In this document: in pieces, positions 39,877-48,362 of the stretch | Numbering within the stretch: the first letter of the stretch is position 1 | Layout of the letters: every line of letters starts with the position of its first letter | NCBI RefSeq assembly: GCF_003008535.1 | Contig: NZ_CP027666.1 | Location: 3,585,501-3,649,500 of the forward strand | Source of the DNA: Ottowia oryzae | GTDB lineage: Bacteria > Pseudomonadota > Gammaproteobacteria > Burkholderiales > Burkholderiaceae_C | Length of the DNA: 64,000 nt | Direction: 5' to 3' | Notes under the pieces: model-generated | Told to the model about the DNA's origin: nothing | Database searches by the model: none | Seen by the model: the letters and a program-made list of their open reading frames with translations, nothing else | Made by a program: the position numbers and the translations under genes

Positions 39877-41286
39877 TTAGAAAGAGCCCAGCCACGTGCC
39901 CAGCGCGATCACCACCGACAGCGCCAGCAGCGGCCCGACGATGGTGACGGCGGCGATGTTCAGGTAGGCCTGGCGGTGCGTCAGCTTGCAGATCGACAGC
40001 AGTGTGATGATGGCGCCGCAGTGCGGCAGCGTGTCGAACACGCCGGCCGACATGACGGCCACGCGGTGCAGCAGGTCGGGGCTGATGCCCGCGGCGTCGG
40101 CCATGCGCAGGTAGTCGTCGCCCAGCGTCTGCAGGGCGATCGACAGGCCGCCCGACGATGAGCCGGTGATGCCCGCCAACACGTTCATGGCCACCGCCTC
40201 CGACACCAGCGGGTTGGACGAGATGTTGAGCACCGCGTCGCGGATGACCACGAACCCGGCCAGGCTGGCGATGACGGCGCCGTAGCCCACCTCGGACGCG
40301 GTGTTGAAGATGGGCAGCATCGAACCCAGCACGCCCTTGTTCACCGTCTGCTGCAGGTGCGCCCAGCGGCCCAGGCGCAGCACGAGCAGCGCCGCGCAGG
40401 CGGTGACCAGCGCGATGATCAGCGCCCACAGGCCGGTGCGCTGGCGGGCCACCAGGCCGTCAAAGCGCTGGTCCAGCGCCGACAAGTCCATCGCCGGAAA
40501 CACGAAGTAGGTGAACAGCGCGTTGACGCCGATCACCAGCACCAGCGGCAACCACGCCAGCAGCAGCGGCATGGGTGGCGGGGCGTTGGGTGTATCGCTG
40601 CTGGCGGCGGCCAGTTCGGCGGCCTCGGCGTCGTCCTCATGCTGGCCGTAGCCCTCGCCCAGCGCGCGAGCGCGGGCCTGCCGCGAGCGCAGCCACGCGA
40701 TGCCGATGGTGGCAATCAGCGCCGACGCGATCAGCCCCAGGCCCGGCGCGGAAAAAGTGGTGGTGCCGTAGTACGGGATGGGAATGGCGTTCTGGATGGA
40801 CGGCGTGCCGGGCATCGCCGTCATGGTGAAGGTGAACGAGCCCAGCGCGATGGCCGGCGCCAGCAGGCGCTTGGGGATGTCGGCCGAACGGAACAGCGAG
40901 CGCCCGATGGGGTAGATGGCGAACGCCACCACGAACAGCGACACGCCGCCGTACGTCAGCACGGCGCAGGCCAGCACCAGGGTGACGATGGCGTGGCGCG
41001 GGCCCAGGCGGCGCTCGATCCACTGCGCGATGGCGGTGGCGGCACCCGAATCGGCCATCAGCTGCCCGAACAGCGCCCCCAGCAAAAACACGGGGAAGTA
41101 CGAGACCACGTAGCCGCCCAGCGCACTCATGAAGGTTTCGGTGTACGCCGGCAACAGGTGCCCCATCTCGCCCGACAACACCACCGCCAGCGCGGCCAGC
41201 ACCGGTGCCAGCAGCAGCACGGTGACGCCGCGGTACGCCAGGTACATCAACAGGGCAAGAGACAAGACAATGGCCAACGTACTCAT
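39877..41286 (-). CDS. GntP-family (gluconate/H+ symporter-like) permease
   Basis: A 469-residue, about 12-TM inner-membrane transporter. GntP/CitMHS-type landmarks are LGALFGQLMADSGAATAIAQWI (about 70-92), TYGGVSLFVVAFAIYPIGRSLF, TMTAMPGTPSIQNAIP and a late GSSSGGLSIAL. It probably carries an organic acid or sugar acid with protons; the substrate cannot be read. ATG 41286 has a GAAGGA 12 bases upstream. It sits between panB and panC, opposite in orientation. Confidence 0.82.
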   Translation of the reverse strand: MSTLAIVLSLALLMYLAYRGVTVLLLAPVLAALAVVLSGEMGHLLPAYTETFMSALGGYVVSYFPVFLLGALFGQLMADSGAATAIAQWIERRLGPRHAIVTLVLACAVLTYGGVSLFVVAFAIYPIGRSLFRSADIPKRLLAPAIALGSFTFTMTAMPGTPSIQNAIPIPYYGTTTFSAPGLGLIASALIATIGIAWLRSRQARARALGEGYGQHEDDAEAAELAAASSDTPNAPPPMPLLLAWLPLVLVIGVNALFTYFVFPAMDLSALDQRFDGLVARQRTGLWALIIALVTACAALLVLRLGRWAHLQQTVNKGVLGSMLPIFNTASEVGYGAVIASLAGFVVIRDAVLNISSNPLVSEAVAMNVLAGITGSSSGGLSIALQTLGDDYLRMADAAGISPDLLHRVAVMSAGVFDTLPHCGAIITLLSICKLTHRQAYLNIAAVTIVGPLLALSVVIALGTWLGSF

Positions 41287-41519
41287 CGGTCGGTAATTTC
41301 CTTCAAGTGCAGGCGAATCGCCGCGTACTGGCGCGATTCTGGTTAACCGACGAGTATAGGGTTTACCCCTGGACACATCTCGAGGCGCACGAACGGCCAG
41401 CTATCAGCGCACAGAAGCCTGGGAGGCATGGGTCGGGGCAGCCAACGCGCGTCAGCTACCGTCCGTCCGGATCGGGCCGACAGGCGCCCACGCCGCACGA
41501 CTGGCCACACAATAGGCCC

Positions 41520-42395
41520 ATGCTGATCGCCCATTCCATCCCCGAGCTGCGCCACCTGCTGCGCCACGCCCAGCGCCCGGCTTTCGTGCCGACCATGGGC
41601 AACCTGCACGACGGGCACCTGGCCCTGCTGGCCAAAGCGCGCGAGCTGGGCGACGTCAGCGTGGCCAGCATCTTCGTCAACCGGCTGCAGTTCTTGCCGC
41701 ACGAGGATTTCGACAGCTACCCGCGCACCCAGGCAGACGACGAGGCCAAGCTGCGCGCCGCAGGCTGCGACGTTCTGTTCGCCCCGCGCGAGACAGATTT
41801 GTACCCCGAGCCGCAAACCTTCAAAGTGGTGCCCGACGCAGCCCTGGCCGACCTGCTCGAGGGAGAATTCCGCCCCGGCTTTTTCACCGGCGTGTGCACG
41901 GTGGTGATGAAGCTCTTCAGCGCCGTGTTCGCTGGCAAGCCCGAAGGCGTGGCGGTGTTCGGCAAGAAGGATTACCAGCAGCTGATGGTGATTCGCCGCA
42001 TGGTGCAGCAGTTTGTGCTGCCCATCGACATCGTCGCCGCCGACACGTCGCGCGCCGAGGACGGGCTGGCCTTGTCGTCACGCAACCGCTATTTGTCGGC
42101 CGACGAGCGCGCCCAGGCGCTGCAGCTGGCGCAGGCGCTGCGGGCGCTGGGCACGCAGGCTTTGGCGGCGGGCCATTCGCCAGCGGGCACGCCCGCCAGC
42201 GCGCTGGCCGAGCTCGAATCCGCCGCCTTGGCGCAATTGAGCGCCCAGGGCTGGCAGCCCGACTACCTGACGGTGCGCCGCCGCAGCGACCTGCTGGCGC
42301 CCCAGCCCGGCGACGGCGACGGCGCCGGCAGCCTGGTGGTGCTGGGCGCCGCCCGCCTGGGCAGCACGCGCCTGATCGATAACCTGGAGATCTGA
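41520..42395 (+). CDS. panC: Pantothenate synthetase
   Basis: ATP-dependent ligation of pantoate and beta-alanine, 291 residues. Signature parts are FVPTMGNLHDGHLALL (ATP-binding HxGH motif at about 33-36), ASIFVNRLQF, a substrate loop PGFFTGVCTVVMKLF, KKDYQQLMVIRRMV and the KMSKS-like ALSSRNRYL. Unusually for an ATP-ligase N-rich QF motif, the residue after N is R (FVNRLQF), where most have FVNPTQF. Separated from panB by an oppositely oriented permease gene. Confidence 0.94.
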   Translation: MLIAHSIPELRHLLRHAQRPAFVPTMGNLHDGHLALLAKARELGDVSVASIFVNRLQFLPHEDFDSYPRTQADDEAKLRAAGCDVLFAPRETDLYPEPQTFKVVPDAALADLLEGEFRPGFFTGVCTVVMKLFSAVFAGKPEGVAVFGKKDYQQLMVIRRMVQQFVLPIDIVAADTSRAEDGLALSSRNRYLSADERAQALQLAQALRALGTQALAAGHSPAGTPASALAELESAALAQLSAQGWQPDYLTVRRRSDLLAPQPGDGDGAGSLVVLGAARLGSTRLIDNLEI

Positions 42396-42449
42396 AAGGC
42401 CGCCCCGCTCAGCCGCGCCTGGCCGGCACGACTGCGCGCAGGGCCGCTT

Positions 42450-43028
42450 TCAGTGCGGCTTGCTAACCAGCAGGTGGCAGACGGCGCCCGGCGCCAAGGT
42501 CAGCCCGGCGACGCAGTGCGGCGTCTGCATCGGGTCGCGGTCGGTGTGGCCCGGCTTGAGGGTGACGCCGGTGATGAGCAGCGCCTGCTCGGCGGTGTTG
42601 CGCACCTCGTAGTCGGCCATGAAGTCGAAAAAAGCACTGTCGAGCGACGCCACGTAGGGGATGTCGGCGGTGCCGCCGGTGGGGCTGTCCAGCAGCACGT
42701 TGTTGCCCGGTGCGCCCTGGGCGACGGCCGGCGCGCTCCAGCCGGCGGCCGCCAGCAGCGCTGCGCCCAGCAGGCCCGACGCGCCCAGCCCGAGCAGCGC
42801 CCTGTGCGAGCGCCCCAGGCGCCAGGCCAGCGGCACCATCAGCAGCGACAGCAAGCCCAGTCCCCAGGGTGCCAGCGCCGGCACCGACTGGGCAGAGCCG
42901 GCCAAGACGTATTGGATGCTGCCCACGGGCGGCAGGGCCTGTGCCCACGCACTGCCTGTGAATGCGGCCGCAGGCAGGGCCGTGAAGCAGGCGGCCAGGG
43001 CATGGCGGACGTTGGTGATTCGGGTCAT
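42450..43028 (-). CDS. Midcut-type XrtH (exosortase H) substrate
   Basis: A 192-residue exported protein. A first signal peptide (1-30, ending GSAWAQ) is followed by a short segment, then an IPTL-like sorting signal (VPALAPWG at 49-56), a TM helix and basic residues RLGRSHR in mid-protein. A second hydrophobic segment (80-104, ending AVAQ) and an about 85-residue C-terminal domain (NTAEQALLITGVTL, CHLLVSKPH) follow. This order matches the midcut-by-XrtH family, in which the sorting signal is internal. No XrtH gene is in the window. It is part of a three-gene surface-protein island. Confidence 0.75.
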   Translation of the reverse strand: MTRITNVRHALAACFTALPAAAFTGSAWAQALPPVGSIQYVLAGSAQSVPALAPWGLGLLSLLMVPLAWRLGRSHRALLGLGASGLLGAALLAAAGWSAPAVAQGAPGNNVLLDSPTGGTADIPYVASLDSAFFDFMADYEVRNTAEQALLITGVTLKPGHTDRDPMQTPHCVAGLTLAPGAVCHLLVSKPH

Positions 43029-43073
43029 GGTGATGCGGTAGCGGTGCGGTATGAATAGGCAAGAACACACGCT

Positions 43074-43115
43074 CTGGCGCCGGTGCAGCGGGCGCCACAA
43101 GCTATCAAAATCGAA
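43074..43115. repeat. Dispersed intergenic repeat, copy 17
   Basis: TCTGGCGCCGGTGCAGCG, then GGCGCCACAAGCTATCAAAA. It lies in the gap between the collagen-like gene and the midcut gene. Confidence 0.45.
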
Positions 43116-43135
43116 GTGAAATGCGGGGCACTGCC

Positions 43136-44038
43136 TCAGCGCATCAACATGAAGCAGACGCTGATTCCCTCGTTGGGCATGAAGCCATTGCCCAAATCCA
43201 CCTCCAGCAGCAAATCGATAGGCGTGCCGCGCTGAACGGTGGCAGGCAGGCTGCGGCCGGTGATGGCGCGAACGTCCAGCAGCACGGTGGAATTCAGCCC
43301 ACCTGGCGGCGTGTTGAAGAAGATGAAGTACGCGCGCTTCGTCGCGCCATTGGGGCTGATGGCGGGGTTCACGTTGTAGCCGCTGCCGCTGACCAGGCTG
43401 GCCGGCGCAAAGGGGTTGAAGCCCGCATCGTTCACGGTAAAGCAGCCGTGGCGCACGGCCGAGACGCCGGCCAGGGCGCCCTGCGGGCCCGTCGGGCCGG
43501 TGTCGCCCTTGGGCCCCTGCGGCCCCTGCGGCCCCTGCGGGCCTGGGGCGCCTTGCAAGCCGCTGGCCCCCGCCGCGCCGGTAGGGCCCTGCGGACCTTG
43601 AGGACCCTGTGGGCCTTGCGCCCCCTGAGGCCCGGTGGCGCCCGCGGCCCCGGGTACGCCCGCATCGCCCTTGGGGCCAGCGGGGCCGATGGGACCCGCC
43701 GGCCCCGCAGCGCCCTGGGGCCCGGCCGCGCCCGTCGCGCCGGTGTCGCCCTTGACGCCTTGGTCGCCCTTGGGCCCGACGGCCGTCAACGGGCTGCAGC
43801 GGCCAAGGGTGCCGGCGGCGTCGTGGCACACCACGCCGGTGCCCGCAGCGGGCGTGGCCGGCAGCCCAGGCAGGCGCACGTCGCCCGAAGGCCCTACCTG
43901 CAAGGCAGGGCTGTTGGGTGCCGACTCGATCACCACCGCCCCGCCCGCGGCGGGGGTCAAGGTCATGTCAGCGGCGTACGCCGCGGGGGTCGCGCAGAGT
44001 AAAAGCGCGCCAAGGCGCAGGGGCAATCGGGATGGCAT
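43136..44038 (-). CDS. Exported collagen-like protein with 34 Gly-X-Y triplets
   Basis: A 300-residue secreted protein: signal peptide 1-23 (MPSRLPLRLGALLLCATPAA, then YAA), an N-terminal domain to about residue 87 with two Cys (VCHDAAGTLGRC), 34 uninterrupted Gly-X-Y triplets at residues 88-189, then a C-terminal globular domain (about 190-300; HGCFTVNDAGFNPF, GYNVNPAISPN). The triplets are rich in GPQ, GPK, GDT and GAA and would form a triple-helical stalk. ATG 44038 is chosen for the signal peptide; no clear ribosome binding site. It lies between two XrtH-type substrates. Confidence 0.85.
   Translation of the reverse strand: MPSRLPLRLGALLLCATPAAYAADMTLTPAAGGAVVIESAPNSPALQVGPSGDVRLPGLPATPAAGTGVVCHDAAGTLGRCSPLTAVGPKGDQGVKGDTGATGAAGPQGAAGPAGPIGPAGPKGDAGVPGAAGATGPQGAQGPQGPQGPQGPTGAAGASGLQGAPGPQGPQGPQGPKGDTGPTGPQGALAGVSAVRHGCFTVNDAGFNPFAPASLVSGSGYNVNPAISPNGATKRAYFIFFNTPPGGLNSTVLLDVRAITGRSLPATVQRGTPIDLLLEVDLGNGFMPNEGISVCFMLMR
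43472..43777 (-). repeat. Collagen triplet-coding tract (34 Gly-X-Y)
   Basis: 102 codons encode Gly at every third position without one interruption. GPQ triplets occur in blocks of three twice, showing recent unit duplication. Length polymorphism between strains would be expected. Confidence 0.85.
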
Positions 44039-44051
44039 GGTGTTTTGGGGC

Positions 44052-44564
44052 TTAGTCCGATCGGGGTTGGCTGGGGTTGTGGGTTGCGCCGGCTGCACGA
44101 GCCGCCGCGCGGCGCAGGCGGGCGGCCCCAGCGGCCAGCAAGCTCGCCATCAGCGCGACCAGTGCCCAGGGCGCCACGGCGGGCACGGGTTCGACCCAGG
44201 CAACCGGGCCAGCCAGCCCCACCAGCGGGCAGCCCGGGCTGGGCGCGCGAAGCACCTGCCCACCGCCGCTGGCGCTGACTTGGCCGGCGGATGTCCAATC
44301 GGCGGCCAGCTCCAGCCGGCCGTCGTCCAGCGCCAGCGTGCCGGTGGTCAGCGTGGTGGCGTTGCGCACGGCGACCACGGCGCCGCCCGGCGCCAGGGTG
44401 ATCGTGCCGCCGTTGATCACATCGCTGCAGCCCAGCGCGGCGGTGCCGCCGTTCAGGCGGGCCGCCGCGCCGGGTGGCAGCACCCAGTCCGCCAAGGCGG
44501 GCGGTGCGACCGCCAGCAATGGCAGCGTCAGCAAGGCGAGGGGCCAGCGGTGGGCAAGTATCAA
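44052..44564 (-). CDS. Exported protein with IPTL-type C-terminal signal
   Basis: A 170-residue protein with a signal peptide (RWPLALLTLPLLAVAPPALAD), a central domain of about 90 residues with beta-strand-like repeats (GGTITLAPGGAVVAV, GTLALDDGRLELAAD) and two Cys. The C-terminal VPAVAPWALVALMASLLAAG with RLRR is an exosortase-H type signal. The likely start is TTG 44564: GGAGG lies 6 bases upstream and is supplied by a dispersed repeat. A GTG at 44588 keeps the frame open. It is 13 bp from the collagen-like gene, suggesting an operon. Confidence 0.7.
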   Translation of the reverse strand: MILAHRWPLALLTLPLLAVAPPALADWVLPPGAAARLNGGTAALGCSDVINGGTITLAPGGAVVAVRNATTLTTGTLALDDGRLELAADWTSAGQVSASGGGQVLRAPSPGCPLVGLAGPVAWVEPVPAVAPWALVALMASLLAAGAARLRRAAARAAGATHNPSQPRSD

Positions 44565-44615
44565 AACAGCCTCCAGCGCTGGATACACATGGTCCCGCAG
44601 CTACTCGGTTGATAG
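44560..44615. repeat. Dispersed intergenic repeat, copy 18 (supplies ribosome binding site)
   Basis: Read on the minus strand: AACCGAGTAGCTGCGGGACC, then GCGCTGGAGGCTGTTTTGATA. The GGAGG and TTG within the last block act as Shine-Dalgarno and start for the gene at 44052-44564. Confidence 0.5.
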
Positions 44616-45131
44616 CGTTCTCGGCGGTGGGCGAAGGTGCGGGGCATGCTTTTGAGGGGCGGCGTCGATGCGGTAACTTGACGAAGGCGCTGGAAACGAA
44701 AGTGCACATTCGACGTGCTTGCCGCCATGGTGCGGCGTTCGCGTGCCGCCGCTTGACTGCGCGTCTGCCAGACGCTTGACTGGGCGTTTGGCTGCCGGCG
44801 AGAGCCGCCCGGCGTCACACCGTTGAGCAGCTGCCGAGCTTGGCCCGTTCAGCGCTCAGCGGCCGGGTGGCGGCCCGGCACGGGTTTTGCGACCGCACGA
44901 CCTCCACCATGGATTTGCTTTGTTTTTGATAGCTGCTTGCGCCGTTCGAGCCTGCGCCGCAAGCGCAATTGGCTTGAAGCTGTGCATCCAGGCGGACAGA
45001 CCGGATGGCCCACACCGCCGCCCAGCACGTCTCGCGCGCAGCTGTGCTGGCCAGGCCGGCGGCGTCGCGGCGCAGCGTTCACCCGGCCCGCGCCCAGGCT
45101 CGGCGGCATGTTTTGATCGGTGCGCGCATGG
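44616..45131. other. Gene-free region (516 bp)
   Basis: Short open frames exist on both strands but none has a family resemblance or ribosome binding site. It contains a dispersed repeat copy at 44919-44983. The gap separates the IPTL gene from the AraC-type regulator gene; both run on the minus strand. Confidence 0.5.
44919..44983. repeat. Dispersed intergenic repeat, copy 19
   Basis: TTTGCTTTGTTTTTGATAGC, TGCTTGCGCCGTTCGAGCCT, GCGCCGCAAGCGCAATTGGC and TTGAAGC. It carries the GGCTTGAAGC tail typical of the longer copies. Confidence 0.55.
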
Positions 45132-46211
45132 CTAGAGCGCGACGAGCCAGTCGGCGTATTCCACCGCCGCGTCTGCCGCCAGGGGCTGCGGGGGCAAGCC
45201 TTGGGCGCGGGCTGCCTCGGCCATGGCACGCACTTCGCTGGGGGCGCGGCCAAAGGCGCTGCGAAACGCACGGCTGAAATGCGCCTCGCTGGCAAAACCC
45301 AGTCGCGCGGCCACTTGCGCCACACGCAGGTGGCGGTGCGCGCAGGACGACAGCAGCTCAAAGGCGCGCTGTAGCCGGCGCTGCTGCACGTAGCGGGCCA
45401 CCCCGCCCAGCGGCTCAAACAGCTGGTACAGCCGGTGGCGCGAAATGCCGAAGGCGCGGCACAGCACTTCCGGCGTGAGCGGCGCGCCCAGGCTGCGGCC
45501 GATGTGACGCTGGATGCGCCCCAGCGTGACGGCCTGCACCTCGGCCTGCGCCTGCGCGAGCGTGCGCTGGCTGGGGCGCAGGCAGGCCGCAAGCATCTGC
45601 GTGGTGGCGCGCACCACGTCCTCGGCCTGGTGCTGGGCGATGGCAGGCAGGCGGCGCTGCAACGCGGCCAGGTGATCCGCCAGCAGGCCACCGAAAACGC
45701 TGTCGGCGCGCAGCACGGCGCCGTGCAGGCTGGCGGCCGCCGGCCCGCCCAGTGCGGCATCGCCCAGGGCGCGCGGCACGATCAGCGACAGCACGTGCGA
45801 GCCTTGCGCCACCGTGTTCTGGGTGCGCGCCATGTCGAACACCACCACGTCGCCGCTGCCCACGCGCAGCTCATCGCCCTCATCGCCATACTGGCCGGCA
45901 AAGCCGCCGCTGCGGTACCACTGCACCAGGTAGTGGTCCAGGCCGTCGTGCGCCGCGCGTGGGCGGCTGCGGGCAAAACGCTGGGCGTCAAAGCGCAGAT
46001 CGCCCAGCAGCAGCTGCCCCAGGTGCGTGGCTTCCACCTGGGCCTGAAAGTGGTTCAGCGGCGCCCCTGTGGCCAGCGGCGCCACGTCGAACACCACGGC
46101 GATGCCTTGCCGCCAGGCGTCAAAGCGCGCTTCGCCTGGCAGGTGCCGGGTGCTGAACACCGTGCTGGGCAAGGGCTGTGCGGGCGGGGCGGCGTGGCGG
46201 GCCGGGCGCAT
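45132..46211 (-). CDS. AraC family transcriptional regulator
   Basis: A 359-residue regulator. Residues about 20-190 are an AraC-binding-like cupin domain (LVQWYRSGGFAGQYGDEGDELRVGSGDVVVFDMAR). Residues about 225-330 are a two-HTH AraC DNA-binding domain ending in VAARLGFASEAHFSRAFRSAFGRAPSEVR. The last about 30 residues (PPQPLAADAAVEYADWLVAL) extend beyond the domain. GAGG precedes ATG 46211. The neighbourhood suggests it could control the surface-protein island downstream (inference). Confidence 0.87.
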   Translation of the reverse strand: MRPARHAAPPAQPLPSTVFSTRHLPGEARFDAWRQGIAVVFDVAPLATGAPLNHFQAQVEATHLGQLLLGDLRFDAQRFARSRPRAAHDGLDHYLVQWYRSGGFAGQYGDEGDELRVGSGDVVVFDMARTQNTVAQGSHVLSLIVPRALGDAALGGPAAASLHGAVLRADSVFGGLLADHLAALQRRLPAIAQHQAEDVVRATTQMLAACLRPSQRTLAQAQAEVQAVTLGRIQRHIGRSLGAPLTPEVLCRAFGISRHRLYQLFEPLGGVARYVQQRRLQRAFELLSSCAHRHLRVAQVAARLGFASEAHFSRAFRSAFGRAPSEVRAMAEAARAQGLPPQPLAADAAVEYADWLVAL

Positions 46212-46695
46212 CAGGGCCTCGCGCGGACAAGGCGGCACGCGCAGCCTGTGAGGGGCACGCCGTGCAAGACGCCTTGGCGCAAGGCCCATCGCCCAAGCCC
46301 TACCCGCGGCGCGATGGGGCTGCCGGCGTGCCGGCGCTGCACCACGAAAGCGGGCTGGATGGACATGGCGAAACCTGCAGGAAGGCGTGAATCGAACGGG
46401 TGTCCGGGCGTGCTGGGTGGTGCTGGCGCGGCGCTGACCCGCACGGTGTGGGCCAGGCGCCGGGGCGAGATCATACGGCGATCCGGCGCGGCGGTCACGG
46501 TGCGCGAGCGCGCCTGCCGAGCGCCGCAACGACGCGGCGCCACTCGGGTCTGCAGGAGCCTGGGTTCACATCACCATGATGCGTGGGCGTGCACCGGCCA
46601 CAGCGACTTTCAATGGCTTGGGTCGGTTCGGTGCGGCCACTGAATGCGCGGCGCGAAAGCCCGCCAACGTCGTCGCAGGCAAGAGGCCGCCGAAG
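46212..46695. other. Gene-free region (484 bp)
   Basis: Between the AraC gene and the end of gpsA. I see no gene, no member of the dispersed repeat and no terminator. Frames in it lack start signals and family features. It presumably includes the AraC promoter. Confidence 0.45.
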
Positions 46696-47724
46696 CTACA
46701 GCAGCTCGCCCTTGGGGTCGCGCCCCATGAGCGCGGCCACGGCCTCCACGGGCTTTAGCGCCCCGTCGAGCAGCGCCACCACGCATTCGGTGACGGGCAT
46801 TTCCACGCCCAGGTGCTGCGCGCGCTGCCACACGGTGCGGGCGCTGTACACGCCTTCGGCCACGTGGCCAAGCGATTGCACGGCCTCATCCAGCGTGCGG
46901 CCTTCGGCCAGCAGCAGGCCGACCTTGCGGTTGCGGCTCAAGTCGCCCGTGGCGGTCAGCACCAGATCGCCCAGGCCCGACAGGCCGGTGAAGGTCTCTG
47001 GCCGCGCGCCGAGTGCCACGCCCAGGCGGGCGATTTCGGCCAGGCCGCGGGTGATGAGGGCCGCGCGCGCGTTCAGGCCCAGGTTCAGGCCATCGGCCAA
47101 GCCGGTGGCGATGGCCAGCACGTTTTTGACGGCGCCGCCCACTTCCACGCCCACCAGGTCGTCGTTGCCGTACACGCGCACCGTGGGGCCGTGCAGCGCT
47201 TCAACCATGGCGCGGCGCACGTCGGCGTCGCGGCTGGCGGCCACCAAGGCGGTGGGCTGGCCGCGGGCCACTTCCTGCGCAAAGCTGGGGCCGCTCAGGG
47301 CACCGGCACGCAAGGCGGGCGCCACTTGCCGCTGCACTTCGTGCGGCATCAGCCCGAAGGGGCGCGCGGCGCCGGTGTCGCGCACCGCCTCGAAGCCCTT
47401 GCACAGCCACGCGATGGGCACGTCGGTGCCCTGCAGCAACTCGAGCGTGGGGCGCAGCCCGGCAACGGGCGTGGCGATGATGATCAGGTCGGCCTGCGGC
47501 ACGGCGGCGAGCAGGCCGTCGTCGGGCGCGCCGCCGCGCAGGTGCAATTCGCGCGGTAGCGGAATGCCCGGCAAGTAGCGGGCGTTTTCACGCGCCGCAG
47601 CCATGGCCTCGGCCTGCGCCGGATCGCGCGCCCACAGCACCACCTGGTGCCCGCCGGGGTTGCGCGCGGCGCTGACGGCCACGGCGGTGCCCCAGGCGCC
47701 CGCACCGATGACTATGATTTTCAT
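46696..47724 (-). CDS. gpsA: Glycerol-3-phosphate dehydrogenase [NAD(P)+]
   Basis: Makes sn-glycerol-3-phosphate for phospholipids, cytoplasmic. It has 342 residues. The N-terminal dinucleotide motif is VIGAGAWGTAVAV (GxGxxG), then LLQGTDVPIAWLCKGFE, LSGPSFAQEVARGQPT, and the catalytic Lys region VGGAVKNVLAIATGLADGL. Order gpsA-secB-grxC-rhodanese on the same strand is conserved in Burkholderiales. The insert in the C-terminal domain is normal. Confidence 0.95.
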   Translation of the reverse strand: MKIIVIGAGAWGTAVAVSAARNPGGHQVVLWARDPAQAEAMAAARENARYLPGIPLPRELHLRGGAPDDGLLAAVPQADLIIIATPVAGLRPTLELLQGTDVPIAWLCKGFEAVRDTGAARPFGLMPHEVQRQVAPALRAGALSGPSFAQEVARGQPTALVAASRDADVRRAMVEALHGPTVRVYGNDDLVGVEVGGAVKNVLAIATGLADGLNLGLNARAALITRGLAEIARLGVALGARPETFTGLSGLGDLVLTATGDLSRNRKVGLLLAEGRTLDEAVQSLGHVAEGVYSARTVWQRAQHLGVEMPVTECVVALLDGALKPVEAVAALMGRDPKGELL

Positions 47725-47774
47725 AGCTGCTTGCGCTGACTGGACCTGCGCCCGAGGCCGATTTGGCTTGAAAT
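47722..47774. repeat. Dispersed intergenic repeat, copy 20
   Basis: TTTCATAGCTGCTTGCGCTG followed by CCTGCGCCCGAGGCCGATTT and GGCTTGAAA. It fills the gap between secB and gpsA. Confidence 0.55.
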
Positions 47775-48235
47775 TACTGCGTCAGCTGGGCGTTGCCGCC
47801 CTGCGATGCGGCCACGGCTTCCTGCTGCTGCTGGTACATGGCCTGGAAGTTGATCTCGGCCAGGTGCACGGGCGGGAAGCCGCCGCGCTGGATCAGGTCG
47901 GCCACGTTGCCGCGCAGGTACGGGTAGACGATCTGCGGGCAAGCCACGCCGATCAGGCCGCCCATCTGGTCTTCGGGCACGTTGCGGATTTCGAAGATAC
48001 CGGCTTGCTGGCATTCGACCAGAAACACGGTCTTGTCCTGGATCTTGGTCTGCACGGTGGCGGTGACGGTGACTTCAAACACGCCGTCGGCCACGTTCTC
48101 GACGTTCACGCCCAGGTTGATGTCCACCGACGGCTGCTCTTGCTCGAGCAGGATGGCGGGCGAGTTGGGTTGCTCCAGCGAAGCGCCTTTGAGGTAAACG
48201 CGCTGGATGTTGAACACGGGATCCTGGTCAGCCAT
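47774..48235 (-). CDS. secB: Protein-export chaperone SecB
   Basis: Cytosolic chaperone that keeps preproteins unfolded and brings them to SecA. It has 153 residues. Features are the N-terminal VFNIQRVYLKGASLEQPNSP, EVTVTATVQ and the highly conserved GVACPQIVYPYLRGNVADLIQRGGFPPVHLAEINFQ. ATG 48235 is chosen because the family starts MADQDPVFNIQ; an upstream frame to 48325 adds nothing. The start has an AGAAAT site nearby. Confidence 0.96.
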   Translation of the reverse strand: MADQDPVFNIQRVYLKGASLEQPNSPAILLEQEQPSVDINLGVNVENVADGVFEVTVTATVQTKIQDKTVFLVECQQAGIFEIRNVPEDQMGGLIGVACPQIVYPYLRGNVADLIQRGGFPPVHLAEINFQAMYQQQQEAVAASQGGNAQLTQ

Positions 48236-48362
48236 GTGATTTCTCGATTCAGGGAAAGATGGAAAAAGAATGCAGTTCGCCGCGCCGGCCTGCCCGGCTG
48301 CGCGTGGCGCGCAGGGCCGCCGCAAGGCGATGGCACGGCATTATCTCAGGGTGGCCCGGCGC

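Noticed and set aside
44561..45015. Short minus-strand frames upstream of the IPTL gene
   Set aside because: They overlap the dispersed repeats, lack ribosome binding sites and show no family features.
46212..46543. Extension of the AraC regulator to an upstream start
   Set aside because: The extra sequence is Arg/Pro-rich and the ATG at 46211 has a GAGG site, so the shorter form is preferred.
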